NCBI RefSeq assembly: GCF_004362245.1
Contig: NZ_SNWM01000001.1
Location: forward strand, 372,001-436,000
Source of the DNA: Pedobacter duraquae
Lineage (GTDB): Bacteria; Bacteroidota; Bacteroidia; Sphingobacteriales; Sphingobacteriaceae
DNA: 64,000 nucleotides
Reading direction: 5' to 3'
Below, in pieces: positions 62,781 through 64,000 of this stretch (within the stretch, counting starts at the first letter, position 1; each line of letters begins with the position of its first letter). The notes beneath the pieces were generated by a model. That model did not search any database, was not told the origin of the DNA, and was given only the letters and a program-made list of their open reading frames with translations. Position numbers and translations under genes: made by a program.

Positions 62781-63506
62781 CTATAGTTTACTAATATAAC
62801 TTAGGAAAAGAGCAAGGGCTTCTCTTTTATCATCCGTTAACTCAAAATCAAGCTTATGCAAGAGATAGTCCTCAACATCAAAATTGGGTACAGCAGGTAG
62901 CATCTTCAAAACTTCGTTACGTGAATCGAGACCTGATTTCAATGCTTTGTTAAAAGTTCCAATAAATTCCGCTGGAATAGATTTATTGGCCACCCAGGCG
63001 GCATACAAAAATGGTAAGCCTGTAAAATTCATCCATTCCTCACCCATATCATAAGCGTAGGCATAGTCGTCCCTTTTACCAAAAGTCCGGTCTCCAATGA
63101 GCACCATCGCATCAGTCTCGGCACTTAAATCCGTAGTGAATACAGCTTCTTGTTTCCAATAAAATTTCAGGAGCACTTTGGCCAGGTTATTCGATGTTCG
63201 GGACTCTCTGTCCAGCTTCACTGTCTTAATCTCAGCTACAGGGACTTTACTAAAAATAAACACAGAATTCACAGCACCTTTTGATCCAATGCAGTAATCG
63301 GCAATGATCTCCGCATTAGGCACGTCTGGAATTGCGGCAACTGGAATAAGTCCTACATCGACCTGCCCACTGATTAGTTTTGCGGCACAGTCTGACGGAA
63401 TATCCAATGTCAGGTCAATCAGATCTTTCACTTCTGAATGTTCAATGCCGTAAATAAAAGGTTTGGTATTGGTATAGGCTACTGCAGAAATTTTAATCTT
63501 ATTCAA
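62781..63506 (-). CDS. mqnA: Chorismate dehydratase MqnA-like (futalosine menaquinone pathway)
   Basis: A 241-residue binding-protein-fold enzyme of the MqnA/MqnD family. The family motifs AYTNTKPFIYGI, DVGLIPVAAIPD and LDRESRTSNNLAKVLLKF support MqnA. It converts chorismate to 3-enolpyruvylbenzoate, the first step of the futalosine route to menaquinone. The rest of that pathway is not in this window. It starts 2 bases after the histidine phosphatase stop codon. Confidence 0.88.
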   Translation of the reverse strand: MNKIKISAVAYTNTKPFIYGIEHSEVKDLIDLTLDIPSDCAAKLISGQVDVGLIPVAAIPDVPNAEIIADYCIGSKGAVNSVFIFSKVPVAEIKTVKLDRESRTSNNLAKVLLKFYWKQEAVFTTDLSAETDAMVLIGDRTFGKRDDYAYAYDMGEEWMNFTGLPFLYAAWVANKSIPAEFIGTFNKALKSGLDSRNEVLKMLPAVPNFDVEDYLLHKLDFELTDDKREALALFLSYISKL

Positions 63507-63508
63507 TG

Positions 63509-64000
63509 TTAACTACTTAAATGATCAGTATTGTTAAAATCAATGATGTCAAAAACACCATCAGTATAAGAGAGCTTGTAAAGAGTCGTATTTTGATGTG
63601 GAAAATCAGCCATTTCAGCAAGAGGCTTATTCATCAGGACGCAAAGCAACAGGCGCATTGCCCGTCCATGCATACAAACCAATACGGTCTGTTCAGACGT
63701 CGCACTGATAATGGTATGCATAGCTTCTTTTAGTCTGATTTCTACCTCTTCAGGGCTTTCACCGCCTTCAAACTTTGCGGTATATTCACCAGCTTGCCAT
63801 CGCTCAACCATATCCCGAAAAGCGCTTATAGAAACTTCTGATCCCTCTTTGCCTTCCCAAATTCCCCAGGCAAGTTCGTCAAGACCTGACAACTGCGTCC
63901 AGGGCAAGCCAGATTCGATAAATCGCTTTACAGTCTGGTGTGTCCTTTTCAGCGATGAAGTATAGATATGATCGAAGGGCACATCCTTGTACATTTCATA
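63509..64000 (-). CDS. Histidine phosphatase family protein, N-terminus outside the window
   Basis: A partial branch-1 histidine phosphatase (phosphoglycerate mutase-like). The frame stays open through the window edge, and the N-terminal Arg-His-Gly motif must lie beyond it. Visible are YTSSLKRTHQTVKRF (the typical S-x-L-x-R-x-x-x-T helix), ELAWGIWEGKEGSEV with the catalytic Glu and VLVCMHGRAMRLLLCVL with the second catalytic His. The substrate is unknown. It is closely linked to mqnA. Confidence 0.9.
   Translation of the reverse strand, partial: YEMYKDVPFDHIYTSSLKRTHQTVKRFIESGLPWTQLSGLDELAWGIWEGKEGSEVSISAFRDMVERWQAGEYTAKFEGGESPEEVEIRLKEAMHTIISATSEQTVLVCMHGRAMRLLLCVLMNKPLAEMADFPHQNTTLYKLSYTDGVFDIIDFNNTDHLSS

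Noticed and set aside
1..64000. CRISPR array, tRNA, rRNA, insertion sequence or origin of replication
   Set aside because: I scanned the intergenic DNA by eye and found no spaced direct repeats, cloverleaf sequence, transposase gene or DnaA-box cluster.

Overview
The window looks like chromosomal DNA of a Bacteroidota bacterium close to Sphingobacteriaceae (Pedobacter-like). The evidence is the gene set (GLPGLI, head-GIN/DUF2807, DUF3857-transglutaminase, PD40 outer-membrane proteins, TonB-dependent receptor, OmpA with thrombospondin type 3 repeat), low GC, weak Shine-Dalgarno signals, and a promoter upstream of the B12 riboswitch that matches the Bacteroidota consensus TTG-N19-TAnnTTTG exactly. 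This assignment is inference from content; no rRNA or other marker is present. I saw no tRNA, rRNA, CRISPR array, transposase, integrase or prophage block.

Layout. 0-9.4 kb: a glycine-zipper lipoprotein, a cold-shock protein, an NAD-dependent epimerase-like protein, a metallo-beta-lactamase/beta-CASP nuclease, a bacteriophytochrome kinase with a single-domain response regulator, an OmpA-type porin, and lycopene cyclase with a coupled small protein. 9.4-18.7 kb: a minus-strand block with a tightly packed five-gene cassette (pyridine nucleotide-disulfide reductase, ABC ATPase, fused ABC permease/binding protein, EgtB, EgtD), bracketed by two soluble PAS histidine kinases and a response regulator. 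I read it as an ergothioneine synthesis plus uptake plus redox unit. The binding domain of the fused transporter is circularly permuted. 18.9-24.8 kb: a cobalamin locus with riboswitch, TonB receptor, small membrane protein, BtuF-like protein, a zinc-less sirtuin and a Dph6-like PP-loop ATPase. 25-32.4 kb: penicillin-binding protein 1A, a zincin/PD40/beta-barrel protein, a degenerate GIY-YIG protein divergent from a LexA-like S24 regulator, and a small secreted protein. 32.4-35.6 kb: thrS-infC-rpmI-rplT. 35.7-41.5 kb: GLPGLI protein, LutA-like protein, UMF1 transporter, head-GIN lipoprotein and RecQ. 41.5-52.5 kb: PD40-amidohydrolase, YjbQ, BaiN-like flavoprotein, purK-purE, YqgE, pdxH, 3-hydroxybutyryl-CoA dehydrogenase, ruvB and queG. 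52.5-64 kb: an M1 peptidase, a DnaQ-like exonuclease, two tandem DUF3857 proteins, NlpC/P60 with a 40-residue membrane protein, mutS, mqnA and a partial histidine phosphatase.

Working together: phytochrome signalling, carotenoid cyclisation, ergothioneine and several PAS kinases all lie within about 15 kb, which suggests a light and oxidative-stress neighbourhood. The B12 locus is a second coherent module, controlled at its head by a riboswitch. Most of the rest is housekeeping and envelope biology, densely packed, with several converging gene pairs whose ends touch or overlap.
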